Origin: Kutzneria buriramensis
GTDB taxonomy: Bacteria > Actinomycetota > Actinomycetes > Mycobacteriales > Pseudonocardiaceae
Direction of reading: 5' to 3'
Length of the DNA: 64,000 nucleotides
NCBI RefSeq assembly: GCF_003387475.1
Contig: NZ_QUNO01000027.1
Coordinates: 1 to 64,000, forward strand
The translations under genes and the position numbers were made by a program. The notes under the pieces were generated by a model. The model saw only the letters and a list, made by a program, of their open reading frames with translations. It made no database searches and was not told the origin of the DNA. Of the stretch, positions 39,954 to 48,422 are shown one piece after another; position 1 is the stretch's first letter; each line of letters starts with the position of its first letter.

Positions 39954-40575
39954 CGGCGATCGCCGTCAGAACGAAGCCGTCGCGGACCAGGAACCGGCCC
40001 TCGAAACCCGGCACCGGCAGGTCGTCGACCAGCAGCTCCACCGAGAACGTGTTCTCGCCGGGGTGGAAGGTCAGCCGGGCGTCGCCGAAACCGAGCCACC
40101 GCTGGGTCAGCGGGAACCACGCCTTGTAGACGCTTTCCTTTGCGCTGAACAGGATCCGGTCCCAGTGCAACCCCGCCGGCAGCCCGGCGAGCATCGCCCG
40201 CTCCTCGGGCAGGGTGACCACGTCGAGCACCCCGTTGGGCAGTTCCGCGTCCGTCTCCGCGTCGATGCCGACGGTCAGCACCTCGGCGGACCGCGCCACC
40301 GCCGCCGCGCAGTAGCCGCGGGTGTGGGTGATGCTGCCGACGATGCCGTCCGGCCACAGCGGCTGCCGCTTGGGTCCACGCAGGATCGGGACCTCGGGCA
40401 CGCCGAGCTTGCCCAGCGCCCGGCGCGCACAGCTGCGGGCGATCGTGTACTCCCGCACCCGCTTCTCCACGGCGCGAGCGATCTCCGGCTCCTCCTCCGG
40501 CAGCAGCCGCGCGTCGGGGTCGTCCCCGACCACGTCGGCGGAGACCACCTCGGCGGGCAGCAGGTCCTCGATCAC
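39916..40575 (-). CDS. 4'-phosphopantetheinyl transferase (EntD/Sfp type)
   Basis: A 219-residue PPTase with the substrate and Mg motifs SITHTRGYCAAAVA, VGIDAETD and FSAKESVYKAWFPL. It transfers phosphopantetheine from CoA to carrier-protein serines and could activate the five carrier domains of the NRPS, 12 kb away, as well as others. GTG at 40575 is preferred to the frame opening at 40620, since PPTases of this group start with (M/V)IEDLLP. It sits just downstream of the AarF gene on the same strand with an 11-base gap. Confidence 0.92.
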   Translation of the reverse strand: MIEDLLPAEVVSADVVGDDPDARLLPEEEPEIARAVEKRVREYTIARSCARRALGKLGVPEVPILRGPKRQPLWPDGIVGSITHTRGYCAAAVARSAEVLTVGIDAETDAELPNGVLDVVTLPEERAMLAGLPAGLHWDRILFSAKESVYKAWFPLTQRWLGFGDARLTFHPGENTFSVELLVDDLPVPGFEGRFLVRDGFVLTAIAVSTATRTGGTAG

Positions 40576-40585
40576 GGGGCCGACG

Positions 40586-42523
40586 TTACCGGTCGCGCCG
40601 GAAGATGAGGGCCAGCACACGCAGCACCAGCACGGCGCTGATGATCAGCAGGCTGTAGCCGCACAACTGGAGCAGGGTGATCTGCGGCGCGGCGCTGTCG
40701 GCTGCGAGCAGGATCACCGCCATCACGCCGGCGGTCGCGCCCAGCACGGTCAGCAGCACCTGGTGCAGCAGTTCCGTCACGTACTGGCGGTCGCGCCGGT
40801 CGGCCCACAGCCGGATGTTGAGCCCCAGTCGCCCGTTCTCCAGGGCGCCGGCGATCCGCTCGACCCGCCGCGGCAGCCGTCGCAGCATCGGCACGAGCGT
40901 CACCAACTCGTCCATCGCGGTTTGCCGCAACGCCTCCGGGTCCATGCCCTGCTGCACGTAGCCGGCGGCGACGCCGCGCGCCTCGGCGACCAGGTCGAAG
41001 CCAGGGGACAGCTGCGTGAGGCCGCCTTCCAACGTCGCGAGCGCCCGGAACACCGCCGCCACCTCGGGCGGCACCGACAGGCCGAAGTCGGCGACGATCT
41101 TGAACAGGTCGGCGAACATGCGCACCCCGGCGGGCGCGCCGGCACTCAGGTGCCGGGCCAGGAACTGGCCGATCGCCCGCTCCAGCTGCACCTGGTCGAT
41201 CTCGTCCGGCCGCCGCACCACCTCCAGCAGCGCGTCGGCCATGCCGAGCACGTCCGCCTTGTCCATGGCCAGCAGCAGGCGTTGCAGGGCCTCGCGCAGC
41301 GCGCCGTCCAGCCGGCCGACCGAGCCGAAGTCGATCATGCCGAGGCCGCCGCCGGCGAGCAGCAACACGTTGCCGGGATGGGGATCGGCGTGGAAGACGC
41401 CGTCCAGCATCACCTGGCGCAGCATGGTGTCCAGCAGCGTGCGGGCCAGCCCCTCACGGTCCGGAGTCTCCGGCCCGGCCGCGCTCAGCGCCACGCCGTC
41501 CAGCCGCTCCATGACCAGCACCCGCTTGCCGGACAACGACTCGTACGGCTTGGGATAGTGCACGTCGGTGCGGCTGCCGGCCGCGACGGCCACCATGTTC
41601 GCCGTCTCGACGCGGAAGTCGAGCTCCTCCCGCATGGCGTCGGCGAAACCCGCGGCCAGATCGCGCACGCCGATCGTGCGGCCCCAGCGGGTCCGGGCAT
41701 GCAGGGTGGCGGCCAGCCGCGCCACGATGTCCAGATCGCGCTCCACCACCGAGCCGATGCCGGGCCGCTGCACCTTCACCACCACCCGCTCCCCCGACTT
41801 CAGCGTCGCCGCGTGCACCTGCGCGACCGACGCCGCCGCCAGCGGCTGGGGCGAGAACTCCGCGAACACCTCGGTCACCGGCCCGCCGAGTTCCTGGGCC
41901 AGCACCCGCTCCACCTCGGGCCACGGCACCGGCGCGACCCGGTCCCGCAGCCGGCTCAGCTCGTCCACGAACTCGGGCGGCAGCAGGTCCCTGCGGGTGG
42001 ACAGGATCTGCCCCAGCTTCACGAACGTCACGCCGGCCTCGTCCAGCGCGGTCGCAAGCGACGCCGCCAGCCGCGACCGGCCGTTGGGCAGCGTCAGGTC
42101 GGCCCGCCGCCGGCCGGTCAGGTACGGCCCGAGGCCGTGCCGGACGGCGATGCGGGTGATCCTCGAGTACCGCCGGGCCCGCGCCGCCTGGCCGCGCAGG
42201 CCGCGGACCAGGTCCACCGGGTGCGGCACCGAGCCGGTCGGCACCAGCACCTCGGCCAGCACCAGGCAGATCATCGCGCCGAGCACCGCCGCGGCCAGGC
42301 CCAGCACGGTGAGGAACAGCTGCGCGCCGCCGCCGGCGGCCAGGATCGTCGTGCGCATCCCGTTCAGGATCGGGTCGAACAGGGCGACCGCGATCAGGCC
42401 GGCGGCCAGCCGCCGCCACAGCCCGAAGTTCAGGCCCAGCAGCCGCGACATCATGCCCGCGAACAGCAGCCCGGTCACCACCGTGAACACCGCGAGCAGG
42501 ACGAAGTTCGCCACGTTCCCCAT
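40586..42523 (-). CDS. AarF/ABC1/UbiB-family atypical kinase with membrane segments
   Basis: About 645 residues. Hydrophobic helices at the N-terminus (first ~110 residues) and a pair at the C-terminus (LLHQVLLTVLGATAGVMAVI and beyond) flank an ABC1 domain with the hallmark KxGQ motif (TFVKLGQILSTR), AAASVAQVHAA, VVVKVQRP, the HADPHPGN loop and MIDFGSVG. Family members are linked to ubiquinone/isoprenoid lipid metabolism and have ATPase activity. ATG 42523 (MGNVANF) is preferred to GTG 42598 because it leaves a 92-base promoter gap to the divergent chitinase. Confidence 0.9.
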   Translation of the reverse strand: MGNVANFVLLAVFTVVTGLLFAGMMSRLLGLNFGLWRRLAAGLIAVALFDPILNGMRTTILAAGGGAQLFLTVLGLAAAVLGAMICLVLAEVLVPTGSVPHPVDLVRGLRGQAARARRYSRITRIAVRHGLGPYLTGRRRADLTLPNGRSRLAASLATALDEAGVTFVKLGQILSTRRDLLPPEFVDELSRLRDRVAPVPWPEVERVLAQELGGPVTEVFAEFSPQPLAAASVAQVHAATLKSGERVVVKVQRPGIGSVVERDLDIVARLAATLHARTRWGRTIGVRDLAAGFADAMREELDFRVETANMVAVAAGSRTDVHYPKPYESLSGKRVLVMERLDGVALSAAGPETPDREGLARTLLDTMLRQVMLDGVFHADPHPGNVLLLAGGGLGMIDFGSVGRLDGALREALQRLLLAMDKADVLGMADALLEVVRRPDEIDQVQLERAIGQFLARHLSAGAPAGVRMFADLFKIVADFGLSVPPEVAAVFRALATLEGGLTQLSPGFDLVAEARGVAAGYVQQGMDPEALRQTAMDELVTLVPMLRRLPRRVERIAGALENGRLGLNIRLWADRRDRQYVTELLHQVLLTVLGATAGVMAVILLAADSAAPQITLLQLCGYSLLIISAVLVLRVLALIFRRDR

Positions 42524-42615
42524 GATCGTGCAGGCTACGGCGAACGGACCTAGCGCGAGGGACGAACGGTCCCGCACGATGTGCTCGGCTGCCACCATCC
42601 GACTGGAGCAGCCTC

Positions 42616-44187
42616 ATGTTCAGACGCCTCACCCTGCCGGTGGCCGCCGCGCTGGCGCTCGCAGCCATCACCGCGGTTCCCGTCACCGCAGCCACGCCCG
42701 GCGCCGTCAGCGCCGACTTCGCCCAGACGTCGGTCTGGGGCGGCGGATACCAGGGCCAGTACACGATCGACAACCAGAGCAACCACGGCATCACCAGCTG
42801 GAAGGTCGAGTTCGACCTGCCCGCCGGGACCACCGTGTCGTCATCCTGGGACGCCACCGAGACGGTCAGCGGCAGCCACTACACGTTCACCAACAAGAGC
42901 TACAACGGCACCGTCGCCGCCGGGGCCACCGCGGCGTTCGGCTTCGTCGCCGCCGGCTCCGCCGCGCCGACGAACTGCCTGCTCAACGGGGCGACCTGCG
43001 CCGGCGTGGTGGACAAGACGCCGCCGTCCGCGCCGACCAACCTCAAGGCCGGCACGATCACCACCACCGGCGTCGCGCTGAGCTGGTCGGCGTCCACGGA
43101 CAACATCGGCGTCACGGGCTACGACGTCTACAAGGGATCGACGAAGGCGTTGACCATCGCCGGCACCTCGGCGACCGTCACCGGCCTCGCGCCGTCCACG
43201 CAGTACACGTTCACGGTCAAGGCGCACGACCTGGCCGGCAACCAGTCGGCGGCGTCCAATGCCATCACGGTGACCACGCAGGCCGGCTCCGGCAGCGGCA
43301 GCACCTGGCCGCTGAAGGTGGCGCCGTACGTGGACATGGGCTCGTGGCCGACGCCGGTGCTGACCGACACGTCGAACGCCTCCGGGCTGCAGAACTTCAC
43401 GCTGGCTTTCATCACCGGCAACGGCTGCAAGGCGACGTGGTTCAACGCGTACGACCCGACCACCGGGTGGGATCGGGACGACATCGACGCGCTGCGGGCC
43501 CAGGGCGGCGACGTGACGATCTCGTTCGGCGGCGAGGCCGGCACGGAGCTGGCCGGGTCGTGCACGGACCAGACCGCGATCCAGCAGCAGTACCAGGCCA
43601 TTGTCACGGCGTATTCGGCGAGTCGGATCGATTTCGACATCGAGGGCGCGGCGGTCGTCGACCACACCGCGGTGGACCGGCGCAATGCGGTGCTGGCGAA
43701 GTTGCAGGCGGCGAATCCGGGCCTTCAGGTCTCGTACACGCTGCCGGTCATGCCGTACGGATTGACGTCCGACGGCACGTACATCGTGCAGTCGGCGGCG
43801 AATCACGGCGTCAACGTCAGCCTGGTGAATGTGATGGCGATGGATTACGGCCAGGGCGACGGCATCGACATGGGCCTGAAGGCGCAGCAGGCCGCGCAGG
43901 CGACGCACGACCAGTTGAAGACGATCTACCCGGCGAAGACGGACTCGCAGCTGTGGGGCATGATCGGCGTGACGCCGATGCTGGGCGTGAACGACGACGG
44001 CACCACGTTCTCGCTGGCCGACGCGTCGGCGCTGGTCAGCTACGCCAACGGCAAGCACCTGGGCGAGCTGGCGTTCTGGGAGGTCACCCGCGACCGGAAC
44101 GCGTGCAACGGCAGCCTGACCAACTGCACGAACGTCGCGCAGCAGCCGTACGACTTCAGCAAGCGATTCGAGGGATTCATGGGCTGA
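42616..44187 (+). CDS. Secreted chitinase: CBM2 - FnIII - GH18
   Basis: A 523-residue exported enzyme. Order: signal peptide (residues 1-26), cellulose/chitin-binding CBM2 (about 30-132), fibronectin type III (about 136-228), a short GSGSGS linker, and a GH18 domain. The catalytic motif is DFDIEG (Asp-x-Asp-x-Glu, residues 339-343), with Glu343 as acid. It matches short bacterial exochitinases of the ChiC/ChiD kind that yield small oligomers. It diverges from the AarF gene; a strong hairpin follows the stop. Confidence 0.93.
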   Translation: MFRRLTLPVAAALALAAITAVPVTAATPGAVSADFAQTSVWGGGYQGQYTIDNQSNHGITSWKVEFDLPAGTTVSSSWDATETVSGSHYTFTNKSYNGTVAAGATAAFGFVAAGSAAPTNCLLNGATCAGVVDKTPPSAPTNLKAGTITTTGVALSWSASTDNIGVTGYDVYKGSTKALTIAGTSATVTGLAPSTQYTFTVKAHDLAGNQSAASNAITVTTQAGSGSGSTWPLKVAPYVDMGSWPTPVLTDTSNASGLQNFTLAFITGNGCKATWFNAYDPTTGWDRDDIDALRAQGGDVTISFGGEAGTELAGSCTDQTAIQQQYQAIVTAYSASRIDFDIEGAAVVDHTAVDRRNAVLAKLQAANPGLQVSYTLPVMPYGLTSDGTYIVQSAANHGVNVSLVNVMAMDYGQGDGIDMGLKAQQAAQATHDQLKTIYPAKTDSQLWGMIGVTPMLGVNDDGTTFSLADASALVSYANGKHLGELAFWEVTRDRNACNGSLTNCTNVAQQPYDFSKRFEGFMG

Positions 44188-44194
44188 GGTGATT

Positions 44195-44224
44195 CGGGTC
44201 GGGGTCTTTTGAGGCCCCGACCCG
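44195..44224. terminator. Bidirectional hairpin terminator
   Basis: CGGGTCGGGG (44195-44204) pairs with CCCCGACCCG (44215-44224); the loop contains TCTTTTGAGG. It lies between the convergent chitinase and kinase stops. Confidence 0.85.
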
Positions 44225-44225
44225 G

Positions 44226-45749
44226 TCAGCTCTGACGGGTGTCGCCGTCGATGAGCAACTGGCCGTTGTACCGGATCACCCTGATGACCTTGTGCTGGAT
44301 GACCGGCGGCTGCCCGTTCTTCGTGTACGTGACGTCGACCGGCACATTGTCCGAGCCGTCGGGATTCGCGGTCACGCCCTGGGCATTGTTGCCGACGACA
44401 TTGCTGTACTGACCCCAGTAGGCGCTGAAAGCGGCCTGGCTGCCGAACTGCGCCTGCGCGTTCGGCGACAGCATCGCCCAGTTCCCGCCGGGGCCGTTGC
44501 CCTGGTCGTAGTAGTTGATCACCAGCTGGCCGGCCTGGCCGAAGTCGATCGGGCCGCCGGTCGGGTCGTTGGTGACGCTGGACGGCGCCGTCGTCGTGGT
44601 GGTCGTGGTGGTGGTCGTCGTGCTGCTGCCGGTCGTCGAGGTGGCGCTCTTGCCGGTGGTGGTGCCGTTGGTGCCCGGCTGCTGCGGCGCGGTGGTGGGC
44701 GCCGGCGTGGTCGTCGAGCTGTTCACCACGGGCGGCGGGCTGTTGTAGTCGTTGATCACCGTGATGATGATCAGCCCGGCCGCGATGACCAGCACCACGA
44801 TCACCGCGCCGATGATGATCGCCCGCCGCGACGCGGGCTGGTCGTCCGGCGGGCCGGTGAGGTCCTGGGCGGTGGACTGCTCCGTCGGCAGCGTCGCGGT
44901 GGCGAGAAACAGGGACGGCGGCTCCGGCGCCTCGGCGGCCATCACCGCCGTCTTCTGCGACGGCGTCCAAGCCGCGGGACGCCCGGCGCCGACCTCGGTC
45001 AGCGCGTCGGCGGCCTCCCGCATGGTGGGACGCGCCGCCGGTTCGGCGTCCAGCATGCCCATCAGCAGCGTGGTGACGGCGCCGGCCTGCTTCGGCGGCG
45101 GGATCGTGCCGGTGGCGACGGCGTGCAGCAGCGCGAGGGGGTTCTGGCTGGTGCCGAAGGGCGGCCGGCCCTCGACCGCGTTGTACAGCGTCGCGCCGAG
45201 CGAGAAGACGTCGGCGGCGGGGCTCGGGTCGTGGCCGCGGGCCACCTCGGGCGCCAGGTAGGCGGGCGTGCCGGCGGAGATGCCGGTCTGCGTCACGGTG
45301 ACGTCGCCGACCGCGCGGGAGATGCCGAAGTCGGTGATCTTGGCGGTGCCGTTCTCGGTGAGCAGGATGTTGGCCGGCTTCACGTCCCGGTGCACGATGC
45401 CGGCGTTGTGCGCGGCGGACAGCGCCGACGCCACCTGGCCGCAGATCTTCGCGGCCTCCTCCGGCGACAGCGTGCCGCGCTCGGCCAGCACCGAGGACAG
45501 GCTGCGGGACGGCAGGAACTCCATCACCAGGCAGGGCTCGCCGTCGTTCTCGGCGACGTCGAACACAGTGATCGCGTTGGGGTGCTGGAGCCGCGCGGCG
45601 ATGCGGGCCTCGCGCATGGCGCGCCGGCGCGCCTCGTCCGACTCCTGCTCGGACAGGCCCGGCTGGAGCACGAGCTGCTTGATCGCGACCATGCGCTCGA
45701 GACGCTCGTCCCTGGCCTGCCAGACGACGCCCATGGCGCCGCTGCCCAC
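44226..45749 (-). CDS. Transmembrane Ser/Thr protein kinase (PknB type), canonical start missing
   Basis: The kinase core shows GSGAMGVVW, VAIKQL, HRDVKPAN, ITDFGISRAVG and GTPAYLAPE. One membrane helix (AIIIGAVIVVLVIAAGLIII) precedes a poly-Thr linker and an extracellular ~100-residue domain that looks NTF2/SnoaL-like. The listed GTG start at 45749 falls inside the Gly-rich loop. In frame upstream are IDTGQLIGGHYRLVERVG, the expected N-terminus, back to a TAA at 45804-45806, with no ATG, GTG or TTG. GAGGAG at 45807-45812 would place initiation at ATC 45797 or GTC 45800, so the true protein is probably about 16 residues longer. Confidence 0.88.
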   Translation of the reverse strand: MGSGAMGVVWQARDERLERMVAIKQLVLQPGLSEQESDEARRRAMREARIAARLQHPNAITVFDVAENDGEPCLVMEFLPSRSLSSVLAERGTLSPEEAAKICGQVASALSAAHNAGIVHRDVKPANILLTENGTAKITDFGISRAVGDVTVTQTGISAGTPAYLAPEVARGHDPSPAADVFSLGATLYNAVEGRPPFGTSQNPLALLHAVATGTIPPPKQAGAVTTLLMGMLDAEPAARPTMREAADALTEVGAGRPAAWTPSQKTAVMAAEAPEPPSLFLATATLPTEQSTAQDLTGPPDDQPASRRAIIIGAVIVVLVIAAGLIIITVINDYNSPPPVVNSSTTTPAPTTAPQQPGTNGTTTGKSATSTTGSSTTTTTTTTTTTAPSSVTNDPTGGPIDFGQAGQLVINYYDQGNGPGGNWAMLSPNAQAQFGSQAAFSAYWGQYSNVVGNNAQGVTANPDGSDNVPVDVTYTKNGQPPVIQHKVIRVIRYNGQLLIDGDTRQS

Positions 45750-45939
45750 GCGTTCGACCAGCCGGTAGTGCCCGCCGATCAGCTGCCCCGTGTCGATGAC
45801 CGATTACTCCTCGTGAACACCCCGACCCGCACGTCCCTCGATGGGTCACACAATAGCGACCTTGTATTACTACGGGCAGTAGGTGTACGCCACACCCGCA
45901 CGACGTCCACTATGGACGCCCGAAGGTACGTTGACCAGC

Positions 45940-46674
45940 ATGAGGACAGCAATCGTGACCGGCGCGGGCGCCGGCATCGGGGCGGCCACGGCGGTGGCCC
46001 TGCTGGACGCGGGATGGCACGTCGCGCTGGCCGGACGGCGGGAGGCGACGCTGCGGGAGACGGCCGGCGACCGGGAGAACACGCTGGTCGTGCCCACCGA
46101 CGTGGCCGTCGAGGAACAGGTGGACACCCTGTTCGACACGGTCGAGAGCACCTGGGGCCGGCTCGACCTGCTCGTCAACAACGCCGGCACCGGCGGGCGC
46201 GCCGCGCCCGTGGCGGAGATGTCGCTGGCGTCGTGGCGGAAGGTTGTGGACACCAACCTCACAGGGTCGTTCCTGTGCGCCCGTGCCGCCTTTCGGGTGA
46301 TGCAGCGGCAGCGGCCGAGGGGCGGGCGGGTCATCAACAACGGCTCGTTGTCCGCGCACGTGCCGCGGCCGTACTCGGCCGCGTACACCGCCAGCAAGCA
46401 CGCCGTGACCGGGCTGACCAGGGTGTTGTCGTTGGAGGGAAGGGCTTACGACATCGCGTGCGGCCAGATCGACGTCGGCAACGCCGAGACGGCGATGACC
46501 GCCCGAATGGCCGACGGCGTGCCGCAGGCCGACGGCTCCATTCGGCCGGAACCGCGGATGGACGTCTCCGCGGTTTCCGACGCGGTGCTCTACATGGCCG
46601 GACTGCCGCTGTCCGCCAACGTGCAGTTCATGACGGTGATGGCGACAACGATGCCATTCATCGGTCGCGGTTGA
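45940..46674 (+). CDS. Short-chain dehydrogenase/reductase (SDR)
   Basis: A 244-residue classical SDR with cofactor motif TGAGAGIG (residues 7-14), DVAVEEQV, the NNAG motif, the catalytic Ser in NNGSLSAH and the YTASK active-site pair. The R-R after the second strand (AGRREAT) favours NADP. The substrate is unknown. ATG 45940 begins the family-typical [10 protein letters not shown] and is preferred over the frame opening at 45883. It is divergent from the kinase gene. Confidence 0.88.
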   Translation: MRTAIVTGAGAGIGAATAVALLDAGWHVALAGRREATLRETAGDRENTLVVPTDVAVEEQVDTLFDTVESTWGRLDLLVNNAGTGGRAAPVAEMSLASWRKVVDTNLTGSFLCARAAFRVMQRQRPRGGRVINNGSLSAHVPRPYSAAYTASKHAVTGLTRVLSLEGRAYDIACGQIDVGNAETAMTARMADGVPQADGSIRPEPRMDVSAVSDAVLYMAGLPLSANVQFMTVMATTMPFIGRG

Positions 46675-46836
46675 TCCCATTGCCGCCGCTCATGGGACCA
46701 TCCGATCGTGCCCTGTCAGGACGAAGGTGAATACGCCTCAAGTTGTTACTCCGTTCAGAGGGCTACATTTTTCACAATTTGCGGCTACCGTGTGTCTCAC
46801 CCGCCCCCCAGTCGTGGAGTATTGGGAAGGACACCC

Positions 46837-47466
46837 ATGCTGAAAACGCTGGCCGCAATCGGTGTGGTTACCTCACTGCTGCAAACGCCGTTTGCGTGGA
46901 CCAACCCGCCGCCGCCCGACAAGATTGTCATCGACGTCGCGACGGTGAACGGCTCAGGGTGCCCGGCCGGCACGGCCGCCGTCGCCGTGGCCCCCGACAA
47001 CACGGCGTTCACCGTGACCTACAGCAACTACACGGCCCAGGTCGGCGTCGGCGCGCAGCCCACCGACCTGCGGAAGAACTGCCAGCTGGACCTCCGGGTT
47101 CACGTGCCGCAGGGATTCACCTACGCGATCGCCGAGGCCGATTACCGCGGCTTCGGCCATCTGGAGAAGGGTGCCTCCGGACAGGAGCGCGCGAACTACT
47201 ACTTCCAGGGGAACGCACCGACTGCGTTTGTCTCGCACCCCATCAACGGCCCGTTCGACGACGACTGGCAGAACACCGATACGACGGATATCGGATCGCT
47301 GGTCTGGGAGCCGTGCGGCCAGGAACGCGACTTCAACATTAACACCGAGCTTCGGGTCGCCGCCGGAACGTCCAACACGAAGACGACGACCAGCTTCCTG
47401 AGCATGGACTCGACGGACGCCAGCATTACCACCATTTACCACTTCGCCTGGAAGACCTGCCCCTGA
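46837..47466 (+). CDS. Secreted DUF4360-type protein, paralogue B
   Basis: A 209-residue secreted protein. After a signal sequence (MLKTLAAIGVVTSLLQ) come GSGCPAGTAAVAVAPDNTAF, VTYSNYTAQ, PTDLRKNCQL, VHVPQGFTYAIAEADYRGF and the ending FLSMDSTDASITTIYHFAW. It is about two-thirds identical by eye to paralogue C at 62603-63229. Both are preceded by the same context GTATTGGGAAGGAxACCCATGCT (start codon inside), which shows a shared, recently duplicated leader. A strong terminator follows. Role unknown; it may bind cell wall or act as an extracellular stress protein. Confidence 0.88.
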   Translation: MLKTLAAIGVVTSLLQTPFAWTNPPPPDKIVIDVATVNGSGCPAGTAAVAVAPDNTAFTVTYSNYTAQVGVGAQPTDLRKNCQLDLRVHVPQGFTYAIAEADYRGFGHLEKGASGQERANYYFQGNAPTAFVSHPINGPFDDDWQNTDTTDIGSLVWEPCGQERDFNINTELRVAAGTSNTKTTTSFLSMDSTDASITTIYHFAWKTCP

Positions 47467-47501
47467 CGCCCAGGGACAGAAACTGACGGCGCGGCAAGAT
47501 T

Positions 47502-47539
47502 GCGATACCCCGGGCGCCCCCCATCGCCCGGGGTATCGC
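47502..47539. terminator. Hairpin terminator after DUF4360 paralogue B
   Basis: A perfect 15-bp stem (47502-47516 with 47525-47539, arm core GATACCCCGGGCG) with an 8-base loop starts 36 bases after the stop codon. The repeat element begins 12 bases further on. Confidence 0.85.
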
Positions 47540-47550
47540 TACGCCACAAA

Positions 47551-47717
47551 CCCCCGCGAGTCGCGCTCTCGGACACACCGAATGCGCGTCTCGGACACAC
47601 CTTGGCGAGTCCCGCCCGGCGTCACACCGAACTGCGGTTTCCGGCAGAGACGAGCAGCGGGTCTCAGATCTGCCCGAAACCTGCATTCGGTGTGCCTGAG
47701 AGCGCGACTCGCGGGGG
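47551..47717. repeat. Palindromic intergenic element, copy 3
   Basis: Ends CCCCGCGAGTCGCGCTC and GAGCGCGACTCGCGGGGG are inverted repeats, and inner CACCGAATG blocks repeat on both sides. The right end touches the HxlR gene stop at 47718. Here the element sits behind a separate strong terminator, so terminating DuF4360 B is not its only possible role. Confidence 0.8.
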
Positions 47718-48362
47718 TTACACCAGGTCGAGGAGGCGGCGGCAGCGTTGGACGGCGTCGTCGGGGCCGCTCATGGTGAGCTCGCCGGCGGCCAGGGCGT
47801 CGGCCGCGGACATCTGCCCGGCGCCTAATCGCACCAGCGTCACCGCGTCCGCCGTCGCCACCACGGTGGCCTCGCCGGCCCGGCCGGCGGCGGCCTGCAC
47901 GCGGCCGTCCCGCACCTCGAACCGGAAGACCTCGTCGTCGACGTGGAACTCGTAGTCCTCGTCCACATCGCCGGCCAGCTCGGCGCGCAGCCGGGTCTCC
48001 GCGGCGAGGAAGCCCCAGCGCGGCCGCACGGCGTCCATAGTGGACTTTTCCGGCGTGAAGCCGAAGCCCCACCGGGTGAGGTCCAGCACCACCGGCCGCA
48101 GCAGCGCGCCGGCATCGGTCAGCTCGTAGGCCGGCCGGCTCGGGCACTGCCGGATGACGCCCCGGTCGACCAGGAACTTCAGCCGGTCGGCGAGCAGGTT
48201 GGTGCCCAGGCCGGGCAGGTCGGCCAGCAGGTCGCTGTACCGGCGCGGCCCCAGCAGCAGCTCCCGCACGATGAGCAGCGTCCACCGCTCCCCCAGCACG
48301 TCCAGCGCGACCGCGAGGCCGCAGTACTGGTGATAGGCACGCTTGATGTTCAAGATCCTCAC
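47718..48362 (-). CDS. HxlR family regulator with C-terminal SCP2-like domain
   Basis: A 214-residue protein. The first ~105 residues form the HxlR winged helix (YCGLAVALDVLGERWTLLI, LLLGPRRYSDLLADLPGLG, TNLLADRLKFL), including the Cys before the helix that can sense electrophiles in this family. The rest (about 115-214) resembles an SCP2 sterol-carrier-like domain, as in a known subgroup of actinobacterial HxlR proteins. The target is not evident; the GH4 gene lies 60 bases upstream on the same strand. Confidence 0.85.
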   Translation of the reverse strand: MRILNIKRAYHQYCGLAVALDVLGERWTLLIVRELLLGPRRYSDLLADLPGLGTNLLADRLKFLVDRGVIRQCPSRPAYELTDAGALLRPVVLDLTRWGFGFTPEKSTMDAVRPRWGFLAAETRLRAELAGDVDEDYEFHVDDEVFRFEVRDGRVQAAAGRAGEATVVATADAVTLVRLGAGQMSAADALAAGELTMSGPDDAVQRCRRLLDLV

Positions 48363-48422
48363 CTCCCCCGGGACGCCACTCTAGCCGAAAGTTTGCTGAT
48401 ACAACCTTATCGCCGGGAACGG

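Noticed and set aside
44580-44650. Trinucleotide repeat resembling a CRISPR or simple-sequence element
   Set aside because: It encodes the poly-Thr linker between the membrane helix and the extracellular domain of the kinase.
42841-45849. 1002-residue minus-strand frame across chitinase and kinase genes
   Set aside because: It is a shadow frame of the GH18 gene on the other strand and an out-of-frame copy of the kinase; no recognisable domain.
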